Shown: piece after piece, positions 1 to 8,847 of the stretch
How positions within the stretch are numbered: position 1 is the first letter of the stretch
Layout: the number at the start of each line of letters is the position of its first letter
From: GCA-2687025 sp964473525
GTDB taxonomy: Bacteria > Poribacteria > WGA-4E > GCA-2687025
NCBI GenBank assembly: GCA_964473525.1
Contig: CAYYPK010000016.1
Span: forward strand, 62,001 to 126,000
Length of the DNA stretch: 64,000 bases
Direction: 5' to 3'
Program-made: the position numbers and the translations under genes
The notes under the pieces: model-generated
Database searches by the model: none
Told to the model about the DNA's origin: nothing
Seen by the model: only the letters and a program-made list of their open reading frames with translations

Positions 1-1372
1 GCGCTGGCATAGGGTGCGCCCGGTTGCACCTGTTGTATCCGTAGAGGAAGGTCATGCCCATGAGATTCGGCGCGCGGAGCATCCGAGACCCGAAGGTGTC
101 GACCATGAGTTCGCGCGGGTTGATGCGTATGAGCTCGTGATATGGCGGGCCGAGCTCCGCACGCACGCGGGCGAGGGCGATTGCCAGCGCATAGAACACC
201 GCGAAGAAGCCGACCACCACCCACAGCGCCATCCCAGCGAGCGAGCAGAACAGGATCATCCCAACGACGGCCACCACAAGCGTGCCGACAGCGGCGCGGG
301 ATGGTATCGCCTCGTCACTCTCGTCTAGCCGGGGGCCGCGCGCGAGGTGTCTGCCGACGGCCGCGAGATGCCGGCGTGAGGTCCACACCGCAAGGGCGCC
401 GATGGCGAACCAGGCGCCGGTCGCGCGCTCGTCAAGGTACAATTCGCGCCACCCCAGCAGACTGCCGACGACGCGCTCCCAACGCGTCAGCCAGAAGAAG
501 AACCAGCACGAGAACGACAGCCCTAACGGCATGAAGTACGTCAGCCCGACGATCGCCGGGTTGTACGACATCCACAGGAAGCCCATGGCGTTCCACGGCT
601 TCTCCGTCAGGTACGCGTCCAGACGCATGCCGTACGGGACGTAGGGGAGCGACGGCACGAAGTCATGCGCGGTCGCCAGGATGCGTATGACCGCCGATAT
701 GCCGAACCCCAGCCACACCGACCGCGTGCGGAAGAACGCCCTGTCGTTGGCCATCGCCGTCGGGAGGGCGGTGACGGGGTACGTCAGCTTCTCGTGCTCT
801 ATCCATTGCTTGCGCACGAGCGACGCGATGCACAGCAGGGACACGTAGAGGCAGACGGTCACGCCCGACCACACGAGGACAGGAAGCGCCCAGGCGCGCA
901 GGTGGGCCGGGGCGTAGAGCGTGCTGTCCCCCTCGAAGTAGCCGCGTAGGGCGGACGTGTCCGACACCGTGAACCAGTCGGGTATGTGCGGCCAGAACAG
1001 CGAACGCCACTCGTTCTCGGCGTCGGCGAACCAGTACGGATGGGCGAGGGTGCCTAGGAGACTCGTCATCATCGTGGCGCCGGAGATGGTGGACACCGCC
1101 GTCACCATCGCGTAGACGACAAGGAGTTCGCCCGCGTTCAGGGCCCACGGGGAGCGCAGGCGCGTGAGCAGGGAGTTCACCACGATGAGAACGACGAGCG
1201 TGAAGATGGCGTTCAGGAAGGGGTTTACGAGCGTGAAGAGCGAGTAGGCAAGTTCGCTCTCCAGGCCTATCCAGTACGTGTTGGCGACGACGAGCGCCGC
1301 CCCCAGCGGGAACACGAACGGCCGGACGCGTGGTCCGGGTTGGGACTTGGCGGTGTATGACGCGCCCTGCAT
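1..1372 (-). CDS. DUF6785-family polytopic membrane protein, C-terminus beyond window edge
   Basis: The reading frame is open from an ATG at 1372 to the left edge of the window, giving about 457 residues without a stop. It is preceded by an AAGG ribosome-binding site about 8 nt upstream. The protein has many hydrophobic segments and the landmarks LLVVYAMVTAVS, RKQWIEHEKLTYPV and EKPWNAMGFLW. The same landmarks occur at matching places in the broken gene at 26563-28532, so the two are paralogues. The family (DUF6785/DUF6784 type) is of unknown function and is common in uncultured environmental bacteria, often near carbohydrate genes. A transport role is plausible from its topology but unproven. 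The real length is probably about 650 residues, judging from the paralogue. Confidence 0.8.
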   Translation of the reverse strand, partial: MQGASYTAKSQPGPRVRPFVFPLGAALVVANTYWIGLESELAYSLFTLVNPFLNAIFTLVVLIVVNSLLTRLRSPWALNAGELLVVYAMVTAVSTISGATMMTSLLGTLAHPYWFADAENEWRSLFWPHIPDWFTVSDTSALRGYFEGDSTLYAPAHLRAWALPVLVWSGVTVCLYVSLLCIASLVRKQWIEHEKLTYPVTALPTAMANDRAFFRTRSVWLGFGISAVIRILATAHDFVPSLPYVPYGMRLDAYLTEKPWNAMGFLWMSYNPAIVGLTYFMPLGLSFSCWFFFWLTRWERVVGSLLGWRELYLDERATGAWFAIGALAVWTSRRHLAAVGRHLARGPRLDESDEAIPSRAAVGTLVVAVVGMILFCSLAGMALWVVVGFFAVFYALAIALARVRAELGPPYHELIRINPRELMVDTFGSRMLRAPNLMGMTFLYGYNRCNRAHPMPA

Positions 1373-1456
1373 GGGGTCGCCTTGTACAGGATTCCGGGCG
1401 TTCTTAGCCGCGCCCGGTTATACAGCACGCTGGCGCGCGCCGCACGGTGAGGACGG

Positions 1457-2341
1457 CTACGCCGCAAGCGCCCTTTGCGCCAACGCGAACGCCCCCAGCA
1501 CGCCGGATCGGCCTCCCAGTCCCGGCGGGACGACATAGGCGTCGATCTCGTCCAGAATCGCGCTGTGCGCCACGTAGCCGTTGAGGAGTTCCTGAACGCG
1601 CCGTCGTATCATCGGGAACAGTTGCCGCTGGTCCATGACGCCACCGCCCATGATGATCCGTTGCGGCGACAGCGTGCAAACGTAGCTGACCAGGGCCTGC
1701 GCCAGGTATTCGGCCTCCAACGTCCACGCGTCGTGGTACACGGGTAAGTCGCTGGCGGCCACGCCCCAGCGCGCTTCGATGGCTGGGCCGCTCGCGAGCC
1801 CCTCGAGGCAGTCGCCGTGGTATGGGCAGGAGCCCTCGAACGGGTCGCGCGCGATGTCCCGCGGCAGGGGGATATGCCCCATTTCCGGGTGTATAAGGCC
1901 GTGCATCAGCTCTCCGTTGACCAGGCCTCCTCCCCCGACCCCAGTACCGATCGTCAGGTACAGGAACGTGTCGAGTCCCTGGGCGGCGCCCCACCGCCAC
2001 TCGCCGAGTGCGGCGGCGTTCACGTCGGTGTCGAATCCCACCGGCACGCCCAGAGCTTCGGCGACTGCCCCCGCGACATCCGTGTGCGCCCACCCAGGCT
2101 TCGGCGTCGTTGTGATGTGGCCGTACGTGGGGGAATCGGGCTCTGGGTCCACTGGGCCGAAGGACGCGATTCCCAGGGCCGCGATGTCGTCATGGCGGCG
2201 GAAGAAGTCCACCGCGCTGCCTAGGGTTTCGGCGGGCGTCGTCGTGTCGAGTCTCACGATGTCCCTCACGTCCTCGGGGCCCGAGCCTACCGCGCAAACG
2301 AACTTCGTGCCGCCGCCCTCTATGCCGCCCCAGATGTGCAT
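1457..2341 (-). CDS. ROK-family sugar kinase (fructokinase-like)
   Basis: Predicted to phosphorylate a hexose with ATP in the cytoplasm. The 294-residue protein has the N-terminal phosphate-binding loop GGIEGGGTKF, the ROK signature around GFDTDVNAAALGEW, a second glycine-rich loop TIGTGVGGGG, and the zinc site formed by HPEMGH followed by CPYHGDCLEG. This zinc pattern is typical of fructokinase-type ROK kinases rather than ROK repressors, and there is no N-terminal HTH. The frame extends upstream to 2587, but the residues before MHIWGG do not look like kinase sequence, so ATG 2341 is chosen. It stands divergently to the histidine kinase gene. Substrate specificity cannot be read from sequence; glucose or another hexose is possible. 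Confidence 0.85.
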   Translation of the reverse strand: MHIWGGIEGGGTKFVCAVGSGPEDVRDIVRLDTTTPAETLGSAVDFFRRHDDIAALGIASFGPVDPEPDSPTYGHITTTPKPGWAHTDVAGAVAEALGVPVGFDTDVNAAALGEWRWGAAQGLDTFLYLTIGTGVGGGGLVNGELMHGLIHPEMGHIPLPRDIARDPFEGSCPYHGDCLEGLASGPAIEARWGVAASDLPVYHDAWTLEAEYLAQALVSYVCTLSPQRIIMGGGVMDQRQLFPMIRRRVQELLNGYVAHSAILDEIDAYVVPPGLGGRSGVLGAFALAQRALAA

Positions 2342-2434
2342 GCGCGCCCCCAGGATTCGGAGTCCGTCGCCCTGATCCGCGAGCGGCATGCTAGGCCGTG
2401 GGCGCGCTTTAGACAATGGAGAGCAATATGCGCG

Positions 2435-2463
2435 ATGACGACGCGCGCGTCCCTGCGTATAAT
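2435..2463 (+). promoter_or_regulatory. Predicted sigma70-type promoter for the histidine kinase
   Basis: A perfect TATAAT at 2458-2463 lies 17 bp downstream of ATGACG (2435-2440, 4 of 6 matches to TTGACA). It points toward the histidine kinase and would leave a leader of about 110-135 nt. A consensus -10 is rare in this GC-rich sequence. No transcript evidence is available. Confidence 0.4.
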
Positions 2464-2576
2464 GCCTAGCAGCGATGTCTGCATGGGCCTGCCGTCCCTC
2501 GCCGCGCGCATGGGGCGGACCCCGAGGCATCAATCCCAGTCCTGTCTGACGACACGGCGCAACCGTTGCCATCGCC

Positions 2577-5500
2577 GTGCACGGCACACCTGCGGGAACC
2601 CCAGTGACTCGCCGTCACACCGCCATACTCCTTGTGGTCACCACGGTCCTCGCGGTAGGCGTGTGGGTGACGGGTGTGTTCGTGTGGCGCACTGGCCCCT
2701 TCCACGCAGTGGCGGAAGCCGCCCCCGTCGCTCTCGTCCTTGCGCTTGCGGCCTACGGCATCTACGCGCAGAGGCTCTCCCGCCAGCTAGATGTGGCGGC
2801 CAAGGAGGCGCGTCAGGCCCTGATGGACGCCGCCGCCAACGACGCTCTACTGAGCGCCGTTGTGCATGCGGCGTCGGACGCCATCATCACGTCCGACGAG
2901 ACGGGGACGATTCGCACGTTCAATTCAGGCGCGGAGGCGATGTTCGGGTTCAGCGCCAGCGAAGCCGTCGGCCAGAGTGTCGGAGTATTGATGCCGGCCG
3001 GCGAGGCCCACCAGCACGGCTCGTACATGCACGCCTTCCGAGAGACCGGCGCCCCCACCATCATCGGCACAGGGCGCGAGGTGGTCGCCCGACACAAGGA
3101 CGGTACGGAGTTCCCGGCGCACCTCAGCGTCAACGAGATTGCCCTTCCTGACGGCAAGGGATTCGCGGCGATCATCCGTGACATTAGCGACACGGTCGCA
3201 GCGCGTGAGGCCCTGAGGGCAAGCGAAAAGACGAGCCGCCGGATGCTCGAGGCGGTGCCTGAGCACGTCATGCGCGTACGCGCGGACGGGCTGGTGCTGG
3301 ACTTCCTCCCGGGCGGTACAGAGGATCCCGCGGACTACATCGGGAAGTTCGCCCCGGAGCTGTTCGGCGAGCAGGCTGCTGCGCAGTTGCAGGCGTGCAT
3401 GTCGCGGTGCTTCACATCGAACGCCGTCGAGTCCGAGGAGTACCGGATCGAGTACCCGAGTGGGCCGCGCTATTACGAGTCGCGGCACGTCGCGATCGCG
3501 CATGACGAGGTGCTCCAGATCAGCCGCGACGTAACTAGCCGGAGGCAGATGCGGGAGGATCTCGAGGCGCTCAATGCCGACCTCGAGCAGCACGTGCGAG
3601 ACCGCACACTCGCGCTGGAGCGTGAGGTGGCCGAGCGCGCGGCGGCGGAGGATGCTGCGCGCGCCAGCGAGCTTCGGTTCCGGGAACTCGCCGAGACCAT
3701 CCCGCAAGCGTACTGGATCCAGGAGGCAGGCGCGCGCGAGGTCTCGTACGTGAGCAGCAAGTACCGCGAGCTGACCGGGTTTGGTCCTTCGTACCCCTGG
3801 AAGGACCTGGTGCATCCGGACGACCGCGACAGCGGCGCCGAGGCGAAGCGGCGACAGCACCTGGGAGAACTGGAGTACACCGAGTACCGGATCATCCGCG
3901 CGGACGGTGAGGTGCGGTGGCTGGGGGATCGTGTCCTTTCGATGCGGAGCTCGCACGGGGAGCCGACGCGGTTCTTCGGCGTCCTGGAGGACGTTACCGA
4001 GCGACGCGAGGCGGAGCTGCTTCAGAGCGTCCTGTACGACATTGCCGAGGCCGCCCACGAGGCGCCTGACCTGCCGGCAATGTACGCAGCTATCCACGAG
4101 AACCTGAAGCGCATCATAGACGCGCCGGAATTCGGGATCGTGCTAACGACCGACGACCCGAACGCGTTCGATCTGGTCTACGACGAGCCGCCCGACACGC
4201 GTCCGTTCGTGCCTGGAACCACCGTGCGCCTACCACGTTCGCGCACGGTCGCCGTTGCGGAGACGGCGCAACCGCGCTACTTCACGGCGGAGGAATGTCG
4301 GGAGCTCGAGGAAACGGGCGACTTCGACCTACATGGCTCGGCGCCCGAGGCATGGCTAGGCGTGCCACTCATCGTTGATGACCGCCTCATCGGCGTTGCG
4401 AGAGCTCTCCACCCAACCGAGGGCGATCCGTACAGCGAGCGCGATGTCGAGGTCATGACGTACGTCGCGCGGCACATCGCGTCCGCCATCGCTCGACGAA
4501 GGACGCAGGAGAGCCTTGCGGAGGAGCAGCGCCTGTTCCAGGCGTTGATGGACCACGCGCCAACCGCCATCTACTTCAAGGACGCCGACCACAGATTCCG
4601 CCGCGTCAACCAGATCTGCGCGGAGCTGTTGGGGCACACGCGACCCGAGGAGGCCATCGGGAGGCGCGACGCGGACTACACGACCCCCGAGGAGGCCCGG
4701 TACAGACAGAGGGGCGAGGCCGAGCTGTTCCGGACGGGGAAACCCGTGTTGGACCAGCTAGAGAACTACGAGACGGAGGACGGGAGCCGCATCTGGACGC
4801 TCATCACCAAGGTTCCCATCCACGACGACGACGGGAACGCGTCCCTCCTCCTCGGCATGAACCGCGACGTCACGGACCTCATGGAAACCCAACGCGCGCT
4901 GGAGGAACACGAGAAGGAACGCACCCTTCTCATGCAGCGCATACTCGCCGTACAGGAAGAGGAGCGCGCCCGTATCGCGCGTGAGTTGCACGACCAGGCC
5001 GGACAGGAACTCACCTCTCTGCTGCTAGAGCTGCGCGTGCTGGAGGCATCGCCGTCGTGGGAGGCGGCCAAGGAGCGCGCGTCCGAATTGCGCGCCATCG
5101 CGGCAGGCACCCTCGAAGACATACGGCGCATCGCGTTCGAGATGCGTCCGTCCGCGCTGGATGACATAGGCGTGGTGGCGGCGTTGCGCCGCGATGTCGA
5201 GGATCTGGCCGAGAACGCGGACTTCGAAGGGACGTTCCGCGCTCACGACCCGGATTCATTGCGCCTGTCAGGCGAAGCGGAAGTCGTCCTCTACCGGGTC
5301 GCCCATGCCGCCCTAACGAACACCGTACAGCACGCCAGCGCCCAGAACGTGAGCGTTGTCATCCAGGCGCGGGCGAACGATGTCCTTGCGATGGTCGAGG
5401 ACGACGGTGTGGGGTTCGACGCCGACGCGGTGATGGCAGGGCCGGTCGAGGGGAAGTTCGGACTGCTCGCGATGATGGAGCGCGTTGCCCCGGTCGGCGG

Positions 5501-5597
5501 GACCGTAGTGTTCGAGTCTACTCCCGGCGAGGGGTCCGCTATCTTCATCGAGATACCCTACGCGGATGCGCCTGACGACGGCGCCAAGGCCGACTAG
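2577..5597 (+). CDS. Membrane-bound multi-PAS/GAF sensor histidine kinase (HisKA_3 type)
   Basis: A 1006-residue sensor kinase. Two membrane helices lie at about 13-35 and 45-63. PAS domains follow at about 90-210, 215-325 and 370-480, with a coiled coil (325-370) before the third. A GAF domain lies at about 485-645 and a fourth PAS at 650-770. The dimerisation box RIARELHDQAGQE contains phospho-acceptor His805, and a HATPase domain has EDDGVGFD and GKFGLLAMMER. HisKA_3 kinases normally phosphorylate LuxR-type regulators; none is adjacent, so this is an orphan kinase. The track start is GTG 2577. A GTG at 2604 (MTRRHTAILL) with GGGAA 6 nt upstream is an equally good or better start. The signal is unknown; the PAS and GAF set suggests a cytoplasmic ligand, redox or light input. 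Confidence 0.92.
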   Translation: MHGTPAGTPVTRRHTAILLVVTTVLAVGVWVTGVFVWRTGPFHAVAEAAPVALVLALAAYGIYAQRLSRQLDVAAKEARQALMDAAANDALLSAVVHAASDAIITSDETGTIRTFNSGAEAMFGFSASEAVGQSVGVLMPAGEAHQHGSYMHAFRETGAPTIIGTGREVVARHKDGTEFPAHLSVNEIALPDGKGFAAIIRDISDTVAAREALRASEKTSRRMLEAVPEHVMRVRADGLVLDFLPGGTEDPADYIGKFAPELFGEQAAAQLQACMSRCFTSNAVESEEYRIEYPSGPRYYESRHVAIAHDEVLQISRDVTSRRQMREDLEALNADLEQHVRDRTLALEREVAERAAAEDAARASELRFRELAETIPQAYWIQEAGAREVSYVSSKYRELTGFGPSYPWKDLVHPDDRDSGAEAKRRQHLGELEYTEYRIIRADGEVRWLGDRVLSMRSSHGEPTRFFGVLEDVTERREAELLQSVLYDIAEAAHEAPDLPAMYAAIHENLKRIIDAPEFGIVLTTDDPNAFDLVYDEPPDTRPFVPGTTVRLPRSRTVAVAETAQPRYFTAEECRELEETGDFDLHGSAPEAWLGVPLIVDDRLIGVARALHPTEGDPYSERDVEVMTYVARHIASAIARRRTQESLAEEQRLFQALMDHAPTAIYFKDADHRFRRVNQICAELLGHTRPEEAIGRRDADYTTPEEARYRQRGEAELFRTGKPVLDQLENYETEDGSRIWTLITKVPIHDDDGNASLLLGMNRDVTDLMETQRALEEHEKERTLLMQRILAVQEEERARIARELHDQAGQELTSLLLELRVLEASPSWEAAKERASELRAIAAGTLEDIRRIAFEMRPSALDDIGVVAALRRDVEDLAENADFEGTFRAHDPDSLRLSGEAEVVLYRVAHAALTNTVQHASAQNVSVVIQARANDVLAMVEDDGVGFDADAVMAGPVEGKFGLLAMMERVAPVGGTVVFESTPGEGSAIFIEIPYADAPDDGAKAD

Positions 5598-5630
5598 GCT
5601 GCGCCTCCCGCAACTGCGTCGCGGGGCCGC

Positions 5631-6896
5631 CTACAGACGGGCGACCTTCTCTACGACCGATCCGTCCACCATGTGTGCCACGGCGCGCCATTCAGCTTGC
5701 TCGCCGCGCTCGATCACGTGTCCCTGGATCCACGTAGTGCGGTAGTCGACGAAGAACGGCTCGTCGTAGGCGGTGTCCACACGTTGGCCGTTCCGCCAGT
5801 ATTCCACGCGGTCGATCTTCTCTGGATACAGGCTCGCGAGACGCACCCACCGCTTGCCGTCGACGGTGACGTTCGGCTCGAACCCCTGCAGGTAGAGCTC
5901 TTCGTCCGTGGGCAGTGGTGGCAGGTCGATGCCGACGCCGGCAGCCATTCGGCGCGCGAAGAACGTGTCCTCCCCGGGAGTGATGGACCAGTCGGCGGGC
6001 GGCTCCTGCTTCGTGAGGTTGTTGTAGTAGCCCCACGATGTCAGCGTGTGGTAAGCGACGCCGAGCCGGCTGACACACGGGCTATCCTCGTTGCACACGA
6101 TGGGGCGGCCGAGGTCGTAGCCGCGAACCGTGCGGACAAGGTCGTAGTATCGCTGCCGCGAGCATCCATTGCCGTGGATGAGAATCACGTCGCTCGCATC
6201 GGCGACCTCGCGGTTCGCGTAGCCGCCCGTGCCGCTGCACCCGACGAGCATGCCACCGGACTCGCGGCGTGCGAGGTCCATCAGATACGTGATGCCCTCG
6301 GCGGATTGCACGATGGGGTGTATCGCGAAGCCGTTGAGATTGTGCTCGTTGGCGACCTCGATGATGACGTTGGTATAGCCGCCGTCGCGGAGGAAGCGTG
6401 ACGCTGTCGCTACGGCTGCTCGCACCGCTCGGCCGTCGCTCAGCCGGGGGGCCTGCGAGGCGTAGAGGAAGCTGACGATGACAACCACGCCTGCGGCGTC
6501 GGCGGCCCGTATCAGGTGGTCGAGGCGTCCCGCGTAGGCCGGGTCGAACGACGTGCCGTCCGAGCCGAAGGGGTTGTTGTCGATGGTGCGCCAGTCGTCG
6601 ATCGTGAAGACCGGGCCGCCGCCCTGCAGACCGACCGTGAACGCCCGTAGGCCGTGCGCGTGCCAGTCCGGGAGGGCAGCGACGAGTCTGTCGGTGTTCG
6701 CCTCGGGATCCCACGGGACGTGACCAAACCGGGCGAATCGGTCCGGGAGCGCGCGATCGTCGAACACGCCCTGGATGAAGCGCGCGTTCATGAGCAGACC
6801 GTGGCAGCCGGGCGCGTTCCCGACGATGTCGGCGTAGGTCGGCGTTCCGTTGACGAGGAACGCTTCGCCCCGGACATCGATGCTCGTTGTGCTCAT
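5631..6896 (-). CDS. Putative clan GH-A glycoside hydrolase
   Basis: A 421-residue soluble protein with the look of a TIM-barrel glycosidase. IIEVANEHN provides the Asn-Glu pair typical of the clan GH-A acid/base residue after strand 4, and VCNEDSP supplies a candidate nucleophile Glu near strand 7. The C-terminal 70 residues look like a small beta domain (RVEYWRNGQRVDTAYDEPFF). No signal peptide is visible, so it may act on imported oligosaccharides. It is convergent with the histidine kinase and lies about 50 bp from the THUMP methyltransferase on the same strand. The GH family number cannot be assigned; a GH5-like or unclassified member is the best guess. If the two Glu residues do not map to the barrel ends, the enzymatic call fails. 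Confidence 0.6.
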   Translation of the reverse strand: MSTTSIDVRGEAFLVNGTPTYADIVGNAPGCHGLLMNARFIQGVFDDRALPDRFARFGHVPWDPEANTDRLVAALPDWHAHGLRAFTVGLQGGGPVFTIDDWRTIDNNPFGSDGTSFDPAYAGRLDHLIRAADAAGVVVIVSFLYASQAPRLSDGRAVRAAVATASRFLRDGGYTNVIIEVANEHNLNGFAIHPIVQSAEGITYLMDLARRESGGMLVGCSGTGGYANREVADASDVILIHGNGCSRQRYYDLVRTVRGYDLGRPIVCNEDSPCVSRLGVAYHTLTSWGYYNNLTKQEPPADWSITPGEDTFFARRMAAGVGIDLPPLPTDEELYLQGFEPNVTVDGKRWVRLASLYPEKIDRVEYWRNGQRVDTAYDEPFFVDYRTTWIQGHVIERGEQAEWRAVAHMVDGSVVEKVARL

Positions 6897-6951
6897 GGGC
6901 GTCCCATCCAGTGAGAGACGGCGCGGCCGCCGCGCCGCGCGAGTCGCCGGG

Positions 6952-8010
6952 TCAGCCGTAGGCGGCGTCGATGCAGAAGATCGTCGCTCGTGTTCCCAGT
7001 ACCGCCACGTTGTAGGTCTCGTCGTAGCGCAGCCGTTGGTGGCGTCTCAGCACGTTCCTGACAAGGCCCGCCTGAGACGTGAGAACCACAGCCCGCCCGC
7101 CCGGCTCCAACACCCGATCAGTCTCACGCATGAAGCGCGTGTACATTCCCCGTAGGTCGGCCGCGGCTCCGTGCTGCTGTCCAAACGGCAGGTTCGTGGC
7201 GATCCGGGAGACCGTGCCGTCCGGGATCGGCAGCCGCTGCGCGTCCCAATGGGCCAGGGACACAGGACGTTTCACGTTGCCAAGGTTCTGACGCGTGGCG
7301 TGCACCGCCTCCGGGTCCGTGTCGCCACCCGCCGCGATGAAGTACGGCATGCAGTAGGCGCGCTCGATGAGGATCGTTCCGGCGCCGCACATGGGGTCGA
7401 GGAAGATGTCGTTGGGCTGAGGTCGCGTCAGCCACGCCATGGCGCAGGCGATCGTCGGTTTGAGGGACGCGGCGATGTGGGCGGTCTTGTACGTGCGGTG
7501 GCGCATCCTGCGATCGGAGAGTCGCACGCCGGAGAGGATGTACTCGTCTTCCTGTAGCACCCAGATTTCCAGGTGCGCGTTGTCCTCGACCTCTTTCCAC
7601 CTCGGGAAGAGCCCCTGAACCGCGTCGGCGGCGGTGCGCTGGACGTCGGACCTGCGGTAAGCCAGGTCGCCGCCCGGCCGCTGTGAGACGACGCGGTAGG
7701 TGATGCGCTTCACGCCTTTCCGCTTCAGCTCGCGCGCGACCCGCACGGCCTCGTGCCAGTGGGGCGATGCCGCGAGCTTTCGGGCTACATCGTGCTTGCC
7801 CTTGCGCTCACGCGACACCACGCCATCGGTAATGTACGCGTAGACGTCCTCGGTGGTGCCGAGTCTCAGCAGCAGCACGGGGTCGCCGGAGTATGAGAAT
7901 CGGACGATGCCGCCCCGCGCGCGGGACACGACGGCGTCCGGGAGGGCGTATTCCACCTCGCGAGCCGTGATTCGCTCCAGCCCGAACGTGGTGAAGGCGT
8001 AGTACTCCAT
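6952..8010 (-). CDS. THUMP-domain class I RNA methyltransferase (UPF0020)
   Basis: A 352-residue SAM-dependent methyltransferase predicted to modify guanine N2 in tRNA or rRNA. The N-terminal half contains a THUMP-type RNA-binding region (about 60-165). The C-terminal half has SAM motif I DPMCGAGTILIE and the catalytic motif TNLPFG, the NPPY-like tetrapeptide of N2-guanine methyltransferases. Length and architecture match the Trm14/TrmN/RlmL-like group. The start is ATG 8010. It lies in a minus-strand run with the sugar isomerase-like and DadA-like genes, with no evident functional link. RlmL or TrmN specificity cannot be separated from sequence alone. Confidence 0.82.
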   Translation of the reverse strand: MEYYAFTTFGLERITAREVEYALPDAVVSRARGGIVRFSYSGDPVLLLRLGTTEDVYAYITDGVVSRERKGKHDVARKLAASPHWHEAVRVARELKRKGVKRITYRVVSQRPGGDLAYRRSDVQRTAADAVQGLFPRWKEVEDNAHLEIWVLQEDEYILSGVRLSDRRMRHRTYKTAHIAASLKPTIACAMAWLTRPQPNDIFLDPMCGAGTILIERAYCMPYFIAAGGDTDPEAVHATRQNLGNVKRPVSLAHWDAQRLPIPDGTVSRIATNLPFGQQHGAAADLRGMYTRFMRETDRVLEPGGRAVVLTSQAGLVRNVLRRHQRLRYDETYNVAVLGTRATIFCIDAAYG

Positions 8011-8046
8011 GCGTCAGCAGTCTTCCACGGCACATGCCGGTAGGTC

Positions 8047-8811
8047 TCAGGGGAACATCGCGTCCAGCGCGGTCTTCGCTCGCGCCAGCCCGTCCATCAC
8101 GGGCCCGAGGGCCTCGCCGTCCAGCCCCAGGTAAATCAGCATGATCTCTTCGTCGTAGCCCACGCGGTCGAGCGCGCGGCACACTGCGGGCAGGTCCATC
8201 TCAGGCGCCCAGAACGGCTCGCCCGCTCCGTCGGGATCCACGCCGCAGTTGAAGTAGACGTTGCACAGACGCCCCGCCAACGCCTCCAGGGCATCGACAG
8301 GTGATTCGCCCGCGCGGTGGAAATGGTAGCCGCTGTAGTAGAAGGCAAGCGCAGGGGATGCCACGTCGTCCAGAATGCGTCGCAGTCGAGGCAGGTTGTA
8401 GCCTATGGAACCCTCGTGCGCGTAGAGCCCCAGTCGGACGTCGGCCCGCTCCGCGCGCTGCGCAAGAATGCCGATGCGCTCGACACACCGCGCGACCTCC
8501 TCCTCGGACGCCTGTTCCTGGCCTCCCGTGGGTATGCTCACCATGGGGATGGACAGTCTCGCCGCGGACTCCACGAGGTCGGCGAGGGCTTCCCGCCCTC
8601 CGTCAGCCATGATGTCGTCCGTGCTGAGCAGCGACCGGAACTTCACACCGTGCGCGCGCTGCAGGGCGTCGGCCTCGGCGGCTGAGAGACCGTCGAGGTG
8701 CCCGCGCGCCAGTTCCGCCGCGCTGAACCCCTTCTCTGCGAGGGCCCGTAGAACGTCGCCCAGGGCATGCGCCTGAAGCGGCATCGTGCTCGCACAGTAT
8801 GTTCTGTTCAC
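8047..8811 (-). CDS. Sugar phosphate isomerase/epimerase-like TIM-barrel protein
   Basis: A 254-residue protein resembling the xylose-isomerase-like TIM-barrel family (AP_endonuc_2). The barrel-like features include LLSTDDI, RLGLYAHEGSIGYN, ALAFYYSGYHFHRAG and a C-terminal region after YDEEIMLIYLG. The family usually uses a divalent metal held by Glu, Asp and His residues to isomerise or epimerise sugars or inositol derivatives. Candidate ligands are visible (H in YAHEGS, H in YHFH) but the full metal set is not certain. It lies 36 bp upstream, in transcription order, of the THUMP gene and follows the DadA-like gene. Substrate unknown. Confidence 0.65.
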   Translation of the reverse strand: MNRTYCASTMPLQAHALGDVLRALAEKGFSAAELARGHLDGLSAAEADALQRAHGVKFRSLLSTDDIMADGGREALADLVESAARLSIPMVSIPTGGQEQASEEEVARCVERIGILAQRAERADVRLGLYAHEGSIGYNLPRLRRILDDVASPALAFYYSGYHFHRAGESPVDALEALAGRLCNVYFNCGVDPDGAGEPFWAPEMDLPAVCRALDRVGYDEEIMLIYLGLDGEALGPVMDGLARAKTALDAMFP

Positions 8812-8847
8812 GTGGAGTCCTCCGTCAGCGGACGCGCATGGGTGGAA

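Noticed and set aside
2925..4097. 390-codon minus frame inside the histidine kinase gene
   Set aside because: Shadow frame of a high-GC gene; the plus strand encodes recognisable PAS domains.
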